Positions 19,063 through 28,161 of a DNA stretch of 64,000 bases are shown piece by piece (position 1 is the first letter of the stretch; each line of letters opens with the position of its first letter). The translations under genes were made by a program, and so were the position numbers. The notes under the pieces are model-generated. The model was not told the origin of the DNA. It did no database searches and was given only the letters and a program-made list of their open reading frames with translations. This DNA is from Gammaproteobacteria bacterium (GTDB taxonomy: Bacteria; Pseudomonadota; Gammaproteobacteria; Enterobacterales; Alteromonadaceae), in the NCBI GenBank assembly GCA_018222405.1, contig JAAFAI010000017.1, forward strand, positions 1 through 64,000, read 5' to 3'.

Positions 19063-21150
19063 ATGGCAGACTTATCTCATTACAGAAACATTGGTATTTT
19101 CGCCCACGTAGACGCGGGTAAAACGACCACTACAGAACGTATTTTGAAACTTACCGGTAAAATCCATAAAACCGGTGAAGTGCACGACGGTGAGTCAACG
19201 ACTGACTTTATGGAACAGGAAGCTGAGCGTGGTATTACTATCCAGTCTGCTGCGACCACCTGTTTCTGGAAAGATCACCGCATGAACATCATCGATACTC
19301 CAGGACACGTTGACTTCACTGTTGAAGTTTATCGTTCACTGAAAGTACTCGACGGCGGTATCGGTGTATTCTGTGGTTCAGGCGGTGTTGAGCCTCAGTC
19401 TGAAACCAACTGGCGTTATGCTAACGAATCAGAAGTTGCACGTGTTATCTTCGTAAACAAACTGGACCGTATGGGTGCAGACTTCTACCGCGTTGTTGGT
19501 CAGGTTAAGAAAGTACTGGCGGCTAACCCGTTAGTAATGACTCTGCCTATCGGTATCGAAGACGAGTTTAAAGGTGTTGTTAACCTGCTCGATATGAAAG
19601 CGTACATCTGGGATGACTCTGGCCTGCCAGAAAACTACGAAGTCGTAGACATTCCTGAAGACATGGTTGAAAAAGCCAACGAATACCGTGAGCAAATGGT
19701 TGAGACTGCTGTTGAGCAGGACGACGACCTGATGATGGCTTACATGGATGGCGAAGAGCCGTCTCTGGAAGACCTGAAGCGTTGTATCCGTAAGGGTACC
19801 CGCGATATGTCTTTCTTCCCTACTTACTGTGGTTCGGCGTTCAAAAACAAAGGTATTCAGTTAGTACTGGATGCAGTTGTTGACTTCCTGCCTTCACCTA
19901 CAGAAGTTGATCCTCAGGATCTAACTGACCCTGAAACGGGTGAGCCGACTGGCGAAGTAGCAACCGTATCGACTGAAGAGCCTTTCCGCGCACTGGCGTT
20001 TAAGATCATGGACGACCGTTTCGGTGCCCTGACCTTTATCCGTATTTACTCTGGTGTACTGAATAAGGGTGATACTATCCTTAACTCAGCAACCGGTAAA
20101 ACTGAGCGTATTGGCCGTATGGTTGAGATGCACGCTGATGAGCGTACTGAACTGACATCTGCCCAGGCGGGTGACATTCTGGCGGTTGTCGGTATGAAGA
20201 ACGTTCAGACTGGTCACACCCTGTGTGATCCAAAGCACGAGTGTACGCTTGAGCCGATGATCTTCCCTGAGCCGGTAATCTCAATTGCCGTTAAGCCTAA
20301 AGATAAAGGTGCTAACGAGAAGATGTCTATTGCTATCGGTAAACTGGTAGCAGAAGATCCATCGTTCCAGGTTGAAACTGATGAAGATTCTGGCGAAACC
20401 ATCCTCAAAGGTATGGGTGAGCTGCACTTAGACATCAAAGTAGACATCCTGAAGCGTACTTACGGCGTTGAGCTGGAAGTGGGTCAGCCACAGGTTGCAT
20501 ACCGTGAAACCATCACTACTCCGGTAGAAGACAGCTACACGCACAAGAAGCAGTCTGGTGGTTCTGGTCAGTTTGGTAAGATCGATTACCGCATCAAGCC
20601 AGGCGAGCAAAACTCAGGCTTCACGTTCACCTCTACCGTTGTTGGTGGTAACGTACCTAAAGAATTCTTCCCTGCCATCGAAAAAGGCTTTAAGTCTATG
20701 ATGGATCAAGGTGTTCTGGCTGGTTATCCGGTTCTGGACGTTGAAGTTGAACTGTTCGACGGTGGTTTCCACGCTGTTGACTCATCAGCAATCGCGTTCG
20801 AAATCGCAGCGAAAGGTGCATTCCGTCAGTCAATTCCAAAGGCCGGTCCTCAGCTTCTTGAGCCAATCATGAAAGTTGACGTATTCAGCCCGGAAGATAA
20901 CGTAGGTGACGTAATCGGTGACCTTAACCGTCGTCGTGGTATGATTAAAGACCAGGAAGCTGGTGCAACGGGTGTACGCATCAAGGCAGACGTTCCTCTG
21001 TCAGAAATGTTCGGTTACATCGGTCACCTGCGTACTATTACTTCAGGTCGTGGTCAGTTCTCTATGGAATTCAGCCACTACTCTTCTTGTCCGCAAAACG
21101 TTGCTGACAAAGTTATCGAAGAAGCCAAAGCGCGTAAAGCGGCTAAGTAA
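19063..21150 (+). CDS. Elongation factor G, second type (EF-G2)
   Basis: 695-aa translational GTPase with all EF-G domains: G1 [10 protein letters not shown]3 DTPGH, G4 NKLD, and domain IV with the [12 protein letters not shown] loop. It differs from the str-operon EF-G in many places (for example [16 protein letters not shown] and [10 protein letters not shown]) and stands alone, without rpsL, rpsG or tuf. It is therefore probably the second EF-G (FusB type) seen in Alteromonadales, Shewanella and Vibrio. Codon use is strongly biased to GGT, CGT, GAA and AAC, implying high expression. It may specialise in translocation or ribosome recycling. A terminator follows. Confidence 0.9.
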   Translation: MADLSHYRNIGIFAHVDAGKTTTTERILKLTGKIHKTGEVHDGESTTDFMEQEAERGITIQSAATTCFWKDHRMNIIDTPGHVDFTVEVYRSLKVLDGGIGVFCGSGGVEPQSETNWRYANESEVARVIFVNKLDRMGADFYRVVGQVKKVLAANPLVMTLPIGIEDEFKGVVNLLDMKAYIWDDSGLPENYEVVDIPEDMVEKANEYREQMVETAVEQDDDLMMAYMDGEEPSLEDLKRCIRKGTRDMSFFPTYCGSAFKNKGIQLVLDAVVDFLPSPTEVDPQDLTDPETGEPTGEVATVSTEEPFRALAFKIMDDRFGALTFIRIYSGVLNKGDTILNSATGKTERIGRMVEMHADERTELTSAQAGDILAVVGMKNVQTGHTLCDPKHECTLEPMIFPEPVISIAVKPKDKGANEKMSIAIGKLVAEDPSFQVETDEDSGETILKGMGELHLDIKVDILKRTYGVELEVGQPQVAYRETITTPVEDSYTHKKQSGGSGQFGKIDYRIKPGEQNSGFTFTSTVVGGNVPKEFFPAIEKGFKSMMDQGVLAGYPVLDVEVELFDGGFHAVDSSAIAFEIAAKGAFRQSIPKAGPQLLEPIMKVDVFSPEDNVGDVIGDLNRRRGMIKDQEAGATGVRIKADVPLSEMFGYIGHLRTITSGRGQFSMEFSHYSSCPQNVADKVIEEAKARKAAK

Positions 21151-21181
21151 TTCGACAACTGCTGAAGAGCATTTAAAGATT

Positions 21182-21214
21182 AAAAAACCCGCCGTTTGGC
21201 GGGTTTTTTGTTTT
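21182..21214 (+). terminator. Rho-independent terminator after EF-G2
   Basis: Stem CCCGCC/GGCGGG with loop GTTT, flanked by six A residues and followed by six T residues. It is a strong terminator 32 bases after the stop codon, and the A/T flanks could also make it work on the opposite strand. Confidence 0.92.
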
Positions 21215-21325
21215 AAGTCTTAGTTAGTTAAAATCGCTGGTAGAACGCTGAGTTTGCCTGGACAGAATTCAATTCAGATTGGCATTTCACATCGAGAGTG
21301 TCAAAGAAATTTGTCCTGACTGACG

Positions 21326-22108
21326 TCAGGAAAGGTTTCGAATTGAGGGGGGAGAAAAGAAGTACCCTTGCTGCTTAGTTATCCCTAATTCGGCCAATAC
21401 ATCCCGTTCCGCTTTAGTTTCTACTCCTTCGGCTAGTATGCCGATATTTAAATCCTTACAGAGGGCTGATAAAGCAGTCAGAATTTGCTGTTTACGCGTG
21501 GATGAATCAATGTTGCGAATTAAATTCATATCGACTTTTATGCTATCTGGCTCAAGTTCTGCCAGCCAGCCGAGGTTAGCATGACCCACACCAAAATCAT
21601 CCAGCGCAACACTAAAACCGATCTTTTTATAGTATTCGATGATTTTTTGCAGGTGGGATGTATCCTGAATATGTTCAGATTCGACCACTTCAAAGGTTAT
21701 ATTTTCGCAAGGAAACTGATATTTCTCTGCCGCAGCGAGTGTGGTGCGAATGCATATATCAGGCTTGTAAACGGCTCCGGGCAGAAAGTTGATATTTAAC
21801 CGCCCTGATAAGTTGGCCTTAGCAGCCAAAGTAATTGCCTTCACCCGGCATACCTGATCAAAGCGATAGATATTGTTTGCCGTTACCTTGCCGATGATAG
21901 TGCCTGCTGGCTCATTGTTAAGACCACGCACTAAACCTTCATAGCCAAATACCTTCTGATCTGCTAAATCGACCAACGGCTGAAATGCCATACTGAAATC
22001 AAATTCAAGCTCTTCGCCATTTCTACATCCCTCACAGGGCAGCACTTTGGCATTCTCTTCGGTAATAAATAAAGGTAGTTCAGTTGTTGTCAGATTCTTA
22101 AAAGTCAT
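21326..22108 (-). CDS. Stand-alone EAL-domain c-di-GMP phosphodiesterase
   Basis: 260 aa, essentially one EAL domain after a ~40-residue N-terminus carrying a CEGC pair (25-28). Catalytic residues are present: E57 (YEGLVRG, so the motif is EGL), N107, E140, D170/D171 (DDFGVG), K191 and E227/E230 (AEGVET). It is likely active in hydrolysing c-di-GMP to pGpG. It has no membrane segment. The ATG at 22108 is preferred over a TTG one codon upstream. It is monocistronic and convergent with EF-G2. Confidence 0.9.
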   Translation of the reverse strand: MTFKNLTTTELPLFITEENAKVLPCEGCRNGEELEFDFSMAFQPLVDLADQKVFGYEGLVRGLNNEPAGTIIGKVTANNIYRFDQVCRVKAITLAAKANLSGRLNINFLPGAVYKPDICIRTTLAAAEKYQFPCENITFEVVESEHIQDTSHLQKIIEYYKKIGFSVALDDFGVGHANLGWLAELEPDSIKVDMNLIRNIDSSTRKQQILTALSALCKDLNIGILAEGVETKAERDVLAELGITKQQGYFFSPPSIRNLS

Positions 22109-22239
22109 CAATATCGTTTATTTCTTAACCTCTGATACTATGCTAGACGTTTTATTTGTACACCACAAATTCGGTGACGCAGATCAACACCACTGCCGAT
22201 GATTTATATTAGATTTACTATATATTCCGGAGGTGACCT

Positions 22240-22485
22240 ATGACTGACCAAAAGCTAATATTGCTGCTCAAAATTATCATGAGTATTGGCATCAGCCTTA
22301 TTCTGGCTGGTGTTTACTGCCATATGTACAGCGAAACCATTGAACAAATGGGTGTCACCGGAATTGTTATCAGCGCTTGTCTGGTGGCAATTGGGATGAT
22401 TCTGTCGCTGCCAACCAAAATGTATCTCACCTTTATCCTGGTTAAACGGGAAGAAGATCGTAAAGTCCTTAATCAGGTGAAATAA
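22240..22485 (+). CDS. Small membrane protein, unknown function
   Basis: 81 aa with two predicted transmembrane helices (about 8-28 and 38-66) and a charged C-terminus (VKREEDRKVLNQVK). A very strong ribosome site (GGAGGTGA) lies 3 bases before the ATG, which supports it as a real gene. No family was recognised. It sits between the EAL gene (divergent) and the sensor/diguanylate cyclase pair. The 209-base gap that follows holds a possible imperfect hairpin ending in TGCTTTTTT (about 22488-22543). Confidence 0.65.
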   Translation: MTDQKLILLLKIIMSIGISLILAGVYCHMYSETIEQMGVTGIVISACLVAIGMILSLPTKMYLTFILVKREEDRKVLNQVK

Positions 22486-22694
22486 GCATTTCATCGACAA
22501 ATATGCCCATTGTTTATCGATAATTGGCAAATGCTGCTTTTTTGGTATACACCTTAATTATACGCTGGCTGTACCTGGCGGCTTTTCGCACATGCCCGGA
22601 AATCGCAGGATGGTGTGTATTTTTTAATATCTATGCACAGCGCAGTAATACGTTGCTTCTACATAAAACTTAACCGGTTTAAAGGAAAGGAGCT

Positions 22695-23225
22695 ATGGAA
22701 CAAAAGGATACCGGAGAATTTATTAACTTGCAGGTGGATGTGGATCAAACTCGCTTCTACCGACAGTGTCTGCTCCAACTTAACGACGTTCTTGATAAAG
22801 TATTGGGCAATGATGAAAGCACCGCTTTCGTTGGCCTGGTTGCCAGTCGCCTGGCCGACTTCTTTATTTCTGCCTATCGTGAAGCCCACGGTCGTCGTCA
22901 CTACTCACCCATGCAACTCGCACAGTTACTTATCGATTTAAAGGCCCGTATTGGTGGCGATTTTTATGTAGCCGACGTTACCGTGCGTAAGATAGTCCTG
23001 CGAAACAGGCAGTGCCCTTTTGGTAAAGGTGTGCTCGGCAAAAGTTCACTGTGTTCTATGACAGCCGGGGTGTTTGGCAAGGTCGTTGCCGAGAGTAATC
23101 AGTACGCGGCCGTATCGGTTGATGAGGCTATTGCAAAAGGAGATGCACAATGTAAGGTAACCATCTTATTGCAGGCAGAAGACAATTCTGACGGGCGCTA
23201 CAAGGAGTTTTTCGATGTCCGCTGA
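22695..23225 (+). CDS. Cysteine-containing sensor protein, MetOD1-like
   Basis: 176 aa, soluble. The C-terminal half carries the pattern RQCPFG (C107), SSLCSMTAGVFG (C120) and AQCKVTI (C153), which resembles the methanogen output domain 1 family found next to signalling proteins; the assignment is by motif memory. The N-terminal half is helical. AAGGAGCT precedes the ATG. Its last 11 bases overlap the following diguanylate cyclase gene, so the two are translationally coupled and it may sense a redox signal or ligand for that enzyme. Confidence 0.65.
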   Translation: MEQKDTGEFINLQVDVDQTRFYRQCLLQLNDVLDKVLGNDESTAFVGLVASRLADFFISAYREAHGRRHYSPMQLAQLLIDLKARIGGDFYVADVTVRKIVLRNRQCPFGKGVLGKSSLCSMTAGVFGKVVAESNQYAAVSVDEAIAKGDAQCKVTILLQAEDNSDGRYKEFFDVR

Positions 23226-24150
23226 GCCGCTTTCATTAATCGATAAGCATATCAGTATGGATGTGATTTTAAGCAATATTAAAAATCCCGCGTTGGTGCT
23301 CAGTCTGTCGGGTAAAATCGCTCGTATCAACCGTCGCTGCCAGCAATTTTTACCTAACGTCAGGGAAGGCCGTTTACTCGGTGAGTATTGTGAGGAGGCC
23401 GGAGTATTTGGCTCGCTCCGGCAAATGATCCGCCATGCCCGTTCTGCCAGCGGTTTACACCCATGCAGGCTACAAGCCATACAGACTGAAGCGCCGGGCA
23501 GCTGGTTAGGCTTTTTTTCCGTGTTATGTTCGCAAATCACCCATAAACCCATCGCCATTCTGCTTGAGGTCGACGATCACAAGGTTGAGCGTGAAAACCG
23601 CCTCCTGGCACTCGATCAGAATGCCGATAAACAACTCACCGCTTTGCGACAGTTTCATCAGGATGGCATCCATGACTCGCTAACGGGATTGAAAAACCGG
23701 CGCTACATGGACAGTTTTCTTAAAATGGAATGTGATCTTATTAAACGCCAATCTGTTGGCGGCACTCTGGTTGTGGTGGATATCGACCATTTCAAGCGGG
23801 TGAATGACATTTATGGCCACAATGCCGGTGATAAGGTTATCAGCGCGGTAGCCCGTCGTCTGGAGAACCGTCTGCGCGACAGCGATGTGGCCTGCCGCTG
23901 GGGAGGGGAGGAGTTTGTCTTATTCCTGCATAACACCAGCGGTCGCCGTGCCTTCTCAACCTGTGAGGAGTTGCGCACGCTTATTCAGCAGCATCAGGTA
24001 GAGTTTGAGTCCCGCTCACTGAGTGTCACTGCCAGTTTTGGCATTACCTCACTGCAAACGCAGGATTCGCCCCACAGCGTGTTTGCCCGGGCTGATAAAG
24101 CGCTGTACCAGGCTAAAACTATGGGACGTAACCAGGTTCAGGTGGTCTGA
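23215..24150 (+). CDS. Soluble PAS-GGDEF diguanylate cyclase
   Basis: 311 aa. A PAS-like region (about 18-120) and a short coiled coil are followed by the GGDEF domain from DSLTGLKNRR (154-163). The active site is GGEEF (230-234), with I-site RDSD (221-224) five residues before it, so it should be active and feedback-inhibited. No membrane segment. It overlaps the upstream MetOD1-like gene by 11 bases, suggesting a two-protein signalling unit. It converges on the TraB/GumN gene 3 bases beyond its stop. Confidence 0.92.
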   Translation: MSAEPLSLIDKHISMDVILSNIKNPALVLSLSGKIARINRRCQQFLPNVREGRLLGEYCEEAGVFGSLRQMIRHARSASGLHPCRLQAIQTEAPGSWLGFFSVLCSQITHKPIAILLEVDDHKVERENRLLALDQNADKQLTALRQFHQDGIHDSLTGLKNRRYMDSFLKMECDLIKRQSVGGTLVVVDIDHFKRVNDIYGHNAGDKVISAVARRLENRLRDSDVACRWGGEEFVLFLHNTSGRRAFSTCEELRTLIQQHQVEFESRSLSVTASFGITSLQTQDSPHSVFARADKALYQAKTMGRNQVQVV

Positions 24151-24153
24151 GGG

Positions 24154-25008
24154 TTAGTTTACCTGGGTAACCAGGTAACCCTTTTCGCGTAACATATCAA
24201 GCACACTGTGATTGCCGGATAAGTGCATGGTGCCAACCAGTACAAACTCGGTTTGTGCCGTAGTAAGCATTTCCTCAATGGCAGGCAGCCAGTTTTCATT
24301 TCGTTTTATCAGCAACTGCTGATATATCTCAGGAAAGTCATCATGGAAGCTTTTGCCCTGGCTTTGGTACAGGCCTTCCATATCGCCGCTTAGCCAATAC
24401 TTTTTAAGCTCGACAAGTGCCTTGGGGAGTTGTTTCACATCATCCAGCGCATAGCGGATCATCTCGTCTTCGTCTTCGCCACCCAGTGCGGCAATAAATT
24501 CCAGCTGTTGTTGAGGTGACTCAAACCAATCGAGTGCCTTGCCGTCGGTCATGGCTTTAAAGTAGTAAAATTCGTCTACTCCCTGACTGGTTAAGCCCAT
24601 TAATCGCAGTTCGGTGAAGCTTAGGGTAATACTAATCAGGGCCGGTGTATAATTGGCCATCGCAGCGATGTCCATCTGCCGGGCCGCTAAGTGAGCTTTG
24701 AGTGCCTGATAGGTTTCTTTCGATAAAACGTCTTTTAGCTGCGTACCGTCACCGTAGGTCAGTCTGGCGCGGGAGTCTTGCTGGAAGCGTGGGCTGTTGA
24801 GCCCGGCGATATCGGTTTCGAACACCAGCTTGTCTGCCTGATTATAGGCGATGCCGTAGGCATTGGGCAGGGGAAAGTCATCGGGACTTAATATATGTAG
24901 CGTACCGCCAATGTAAACGGTGTTGCCAGCTTTGCTTACTTGCCAGACTGAGGCGGCGTGTGCCCAGCTGCAGGTGAATAAAAATAGCCAGCAAAAATGC
25001 TTCAGCAT
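24154..25008 (-). CDS. TraB/GumN family protein, exported
   Basis: 284 aa with a cleavable signal peptide (FTCSWAHAAS). It has the two family signatures GTLHIL (N-terminal) and GTMHLSG (C-terminal), each with a His suggestive of metal binding; related Tiki proteins are metalloproteases. Its bacterial role is unknown. It is monocistronic. Its 3' end contains a perfect 8-bp stem (24159-24178) that may end transcription of the convergent cyclase gene. Confidence 0.88.
   Translation of the reverse strand: MLKHFCWLFLFTCSWAHAASVWQVSKAGNTVYIGGTLHILSPDDFPLPNAYGIAYNQADKLVFETDIAGLNSPRFQQDSRARLTYGDGTQLKDVLSKETYQALKAHLAARQMDIAAMANYTPALISITLSFTELRLMGLTSQGVDEFYYFKAMTDGKALDWFESPQQQLEFIAALGGEDEDEMIRYALDDVKQLPKALVELKKYWLSGDMEGLYQSQGKSFHDDFPEIYQQLLIKRNENWLPAIEEMLTTAQTEFVLVGTMHLSGNHSVLDMLREKGYLVTQVN
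24159..24178. terminator. Hairpin at the convergent end of the PAS-GGDEF and TraB genes
   Basis: TTACCTGG and CCAGGTAA form a perfect 8-bp stem with a GTAA tetraloop. On the plus strand CCCTTTT follows, giving a weak terminator 9 bases after the cyclase stop. It lies inside the 3' coding end of the TraB/GumN gene. Confidence 0.45.
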
Positions 25009-25112
25009 GCTCGGATGTCCCTGAACAAAACCGTTAATCTACCTGCTAAGTGCTTATCCGGCAATGATTAATGGCTTTTAACAGACTAAGTAAGCGCCTG
25101 TACTAACATTAG

Positions 25113-25607
25113 TTAGTGTTTCCACCAGTGGTGACGCCAGGCCGGAATGCCAATTTTCTTGATTTCCTCATAAAGGCGGTGACGGTCTGCCTGATTTAAA
25201 AACTCGCCAACCCTTACACTGTGCTCCGGGGTAACCAGAACCAGCTGTGGTAAATACCAGTCGCGCGGACTTTCTGACATTTCAAGGTGGGTGTCCTGGC
25301 GGCTAAGCGTAACAGTTGGCGATGACTTCTGGTTACTTTGGATATGCACGTAATCTTTCTCAAATGACAGGGTTTGCGTGCGGTAAGTGTTATGGCTAAC
25401 CCGATAAAGCAGGAAGCACAGTAAGCCCACTTCAATACCGGCGAAGGGAAAGACAATCCAGATGCCAAAAAATGCCCACATAGTAGCAATGATAAGGGCA
25501 ACGCCTGCCATGCCCGCCATCAGCCATTTATTATGGACCCAGTCGGCGGAACGATTTGGTTGTAAACGGATAAGGCTATATTGTGGCTGATGCGTTACTG
25601 AAACCAT
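25113..25607 (-). CDS. DUF2244 family membrane protein
   Basis: 164 aa. The N-terminal LQPNRSADW motif, two transmembrane helices (about 28-75) with FFGIWIVFPFAGIEV between them, and a C-terminal beta-rich cytoplasmic part match DUF2244. In many bacteria such genes neighbour cytochrome oxidase genes, but not here. Function unknown. It is monocistronic and divergent from the TauE gene. Confidence 0.82.
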   Translation of the reverse strand: MVSVTHQPQYSLIRLQPNRSADWVHNKWLMAGMAGVALIIATMWAFFGIWIVFPFAGIEVGLLCFLLYRVSHNTYRTQTLSFEKDYVHIQSNQKSSPTVTLSRQDTHLEMSESPRDWYLPQLVLVTPEHSVRVGEFLNQADRHRLYEEIKKIGIPAWRHHWWKH

Positions 25608-25733
25608 AGGCGCTGTTTACCCAAACTTAATCCGTTTTAGTATAGCGGGTAAATGTTGTAAAAATGTAGGTTTTAATCAAAGGGGTTCGACTTCAACGGC
25701 AGATTCTGGCAAAGTGCTGCCGGTCAAAATCAA

Positions 25734-26645
25734 TTGATTGTAATAGTGAAAAAGACGTTCATTGCCCATCCCTGGCTGAGCCTGCTGGCGGTGTTGTGGT
25801 TATCCCTGGTTATTATTGTAGGCGGCACAGAGTTACCGGTACTCCTGACTCAGTATGGCGGATTTTTATTGCTGGGGATTGTTGGCGCTGTTTTTGCCAA
25901 TGCCACGGGCGCCGGTGGCGGGGTAGTGTTTGTGCCCTTTTTTCAGCAACTGGCATTTTCTCCGGAGGCGGTCATCGCCACCAGTTTTGCCATCCAGTGC
26001 TGCGGAATGACCGCCGGTGCCATCAGTTGGCTGCAGTTTTACCGTCATATTAAGAGTCAGCAGCCCGACTGGCTGTTGCTCCCGGCTGTCCTGAGTCGCT
26101 GTATTCCTTTTGGTCTGGCTGGATTATGGCTGGCGCAGTATGGGTTTGATTACCTGGTGCCTCATCTGAGTTTTTCGGCGGTGTCATCTCAGTTACACAT
26201 TGGCTTCGGCGCGTTTTCTATTTTGCTGGCGCTGGCGATTATGGCCTCGTCGAGACGGTTAAGCAGCCCTCAGGGGCGCAGTCAGTTATCGGCAGCCGAT
26301 AAAAACTGGCTCGCTGTTATCAGCTTTCTGGGCGGTATTGTAACGGCTTATTTGTCGGTCGGTATAGGCGAACTGGTTGCCGTATACATGATTGTCAGAC
26401 GCTTTGATGTCACGCTGGCAATCGGGGCTGCCGTGATTATCTCGGCGGTTACGGTTTGGGGAGCAGCAGGTTATGGCGCCTGGGTGAGTGGAGCCGTAAA
26501 CTGGTATGTGGTGTTGTTTGCCGGCGCCGGCGCCGTGATTGGCGGCCGCCTTGCACGCTATGTGGTACTGTTCTTTTCACCCAGACAGGTAAAACTGTTT
26601 TTTGCCCTCTGGGTGCTGTTACTGGGCATAGTTAGCATTGTGTAA
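25734..26645 (+). CDS. TauE/SafE-family membrane transporter
   Basis: 303 aa with about eight predicted transmembrane helices in two homologous halves. The first half carries NATGAGGGVVFVPFF and the second SVGIGELVAVYM, as expected for the TauE/SafE (TSUP) family of sulfite, sulfonate or other anion exporters. Substrate unknown. The start is uncertain: TTG at 25734 or GTG at 25746; neither has a good ribosome site and no ATG fits. Confidence 0.82.
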   Translation: MIVIVKKTFIAHPWLSLLAVLWLSLVIIVGGTELPVLLTQYGGFLLLGIVGAVFANATGAGGGVVFVPFFQQLAFSPEAVIATSFAIQCCGMTAGAISWLQFYRHIKSQQPDWLLLPAVLSRCIPFGLAGLWLAQYGFDYLVPHLSFSAVSSQLHIGFGAFSILLALAIMASSRRLSSPQGRSQLSAADKNWLAVISFLGGIVTAYLSVGIGELVAVYMIVRRFDVTLAIGAAVIISAVTVWGAAGYGAWVSGAVNWYVVLFAGAGAVIGGRLARYVVLFFSPRQVKLFFALWVLLLGIVSIV

Positions 26646-26779
26646 ACAGCCTGACTGTTATTTGTACTGTACGGTACGCATTAGCTAATTAGTATAGACT
26701 TTGGTCTTGCTCTTTAAGTTAAGCTGGCAAGTCTGCTATGGTGACTTCATCTATTTACTGGTGAACGGATCCTCACTCC

Positions 26780-28096
26780 ATGGCTTATTCCCCGGCTAAT
26801 CTCTACACTCTCCCGCAGCCCGACTGGAGCAAAGACGCGGTAATTTATCAGGTAAATACCCGTCAATTTAGTCAGGCCGGTACTTTTGATGGTGTTACTG
26901 AAAAACTGACTCATATTGCGGAGTTGGGCGCGAAGATCCTCTGGTTGATGCCTATCCATCCGATTGGCGAGAAACATCGCAAAGGTGAGCTCGGCAGTCC
27001 CTACGCCGTGAAAGACTATTTTGCCATAAATCCGGAGTTTGGTGACGAGAGTAGTCTTCGGCGACTCATTGACGAAGCCCATGCGCTGGGCCTTAAAGTA
27101 ATCCTCGACTGGGTGCCGAATCACAGTGCCTGGGATAACCATTTGGTAACGCAGCATCCTGAGTGGTATGCACGGGATTATAAAGGCGATTTTCGCCCTT
27201 CTCCCTGGTGGGACTGGAGCGATATCATTGAATTTGATTACGACCAGCCGGGCCTGCGTGAATATATGATAAAGGCCATGGCTTACTGGGTTGAAGCGTT
27301 TGATATCGACGGCTACCGGTGTGATGTAGCAGGCTATGTACCCAATGATTTCTGGTGCCAGCTTCGTAAAGCGCTGGATAACATTAAACCAGTCTTCCTG
27401 CTCGCCGAATGGGAAGACCGCGACCTCCATCGTGACGGCTTTAATATGACTTACGCCTGGAGCTGGAATGAGGCATTGCATGATATTGCCCACCAAAAAG
27501 CACCGGTAGACAGATTAAGAAAATACTATTCATGGAACGAAAGAGCCTGGCCCCGCTCAGCCTACCGCATGACGTTTGTCAGCAACCATGACAAAAATGC
27601 CTGGGATGGCACCCAGCAGGAGCAGTTTGGCGAATGTTTAGAGGCAGCGATAGTCTTGTCGGTACTCGGTGAGGGAATGCCGCTCATTCACAATGGCCAG
27701 GAAGCGGGCGAGAGCAAACGGCTGGCGTTTTTTGAGCGTGATCCAATCGATTGGCAGGACCATCCGATTGGCGACCTGTACCGTAAACTTATTCATCTGA
27801 AAAAGCGGGTACCGGCACTCTGGAACGGTGAATATGGACCTCGCATGATACAGGTTCCTAATTCACTGCCTGCGCAGGTGCTTAGCTTTGTGCGCAGGCA
27901 AGACGATGTAAAAGTATTTGTGGTACTCAATTTGTCGGCAGACACCGCTGATGTGGATTTTCATGAAAACCTGTATCGCGATGAATATATTGACCTGTTT
28001 GAAGCGTCATGTACCCGGATCCCGCAAACGGATAATCTGAGTCTGCCACCCTGGGCTTATCGGGTGTTTGTGTCGGCAAACTTTCCCCTGATCTAA
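26780..28096 (+). CDS. GH13 alpha-amylase-family glycosyl hydrolase, cytoplasmic
   Basis: 438 aa, (beta/alpha)8 barrel with the four GH13 regions. ILDWVPNH is region I, DGYRCDVAG carries the nucleophile D182, LLAEWED carries the acid/base E210, and FVSNHDKN carries D271. A short beta domain closes the C-terminus. No signal peptide, so it acts on cytoplasmic maltodextrins, glycogen-derived oligosaccharides or alpha-glucosides; exact specificity is not predictable. No other sugar gene is nearby, so it is an orphan. Confidence 0.9.
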   Translation: MAYSPANLYTLPQPDWSKDAVIYQVNTRQFSQAGTFDGVTEKLTHIAELGAKILWLMPIHPIGEKHRKGELGSPYAVKDYFAINPEFGDESSLRRLIDEAHALGLKVILDWVPNHSAWDNHLVTQHPEWYARDYKGDFRPSPWWDWSDIIEFDYDQPGLREYMIKAMAYWVEAFDIDGYRCDVAGYVPNDFWCQLRKALDNIKPVFLLAEWEDRDLHRDGFNMTYAWSWNEALHDIAHQKAPVDRLRKYYSWNERAWPRSAYRMTFVSNHDKNAWDGTQQEQFGECLEAAIVLSVLGEGMPLIHNGQEAGESKRLAFFERDPIDWQDHPIGDLYRKLIHLKKRVPALWNGEYGPRMIQVPNSLPAQVLSFVRRQDDVKVFVVLNLSADTADVDFHENLYRDEYIDLFEASCTRIPQTDNLSLPPWAYRVFVSANFPLI

Positions 28097-28161
28097 CAGA
28101 CCCACAGACGAGCTGTAAAAACTTTGGCATAATAGTGCTTTTGCACTCACTCAGGAACAAC

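Noticed and set aside
24161-24176. ACCTGGGTAACCAGGT as a FadR operator
   Set aside because: It has CTGG/CCAG arms but the wrong spacing, and it lies between convergent gene ends, so a hairpin is the better explanation.
26747-27496. Long minus-strand open frame (249 codons) opposite the GH13 gene
   Set aside because: It lies antisense to a gene with all GH13 catalytic motifs, has no recognisable domain or ribosome site, and is explained by codon bias of the opposite strand.
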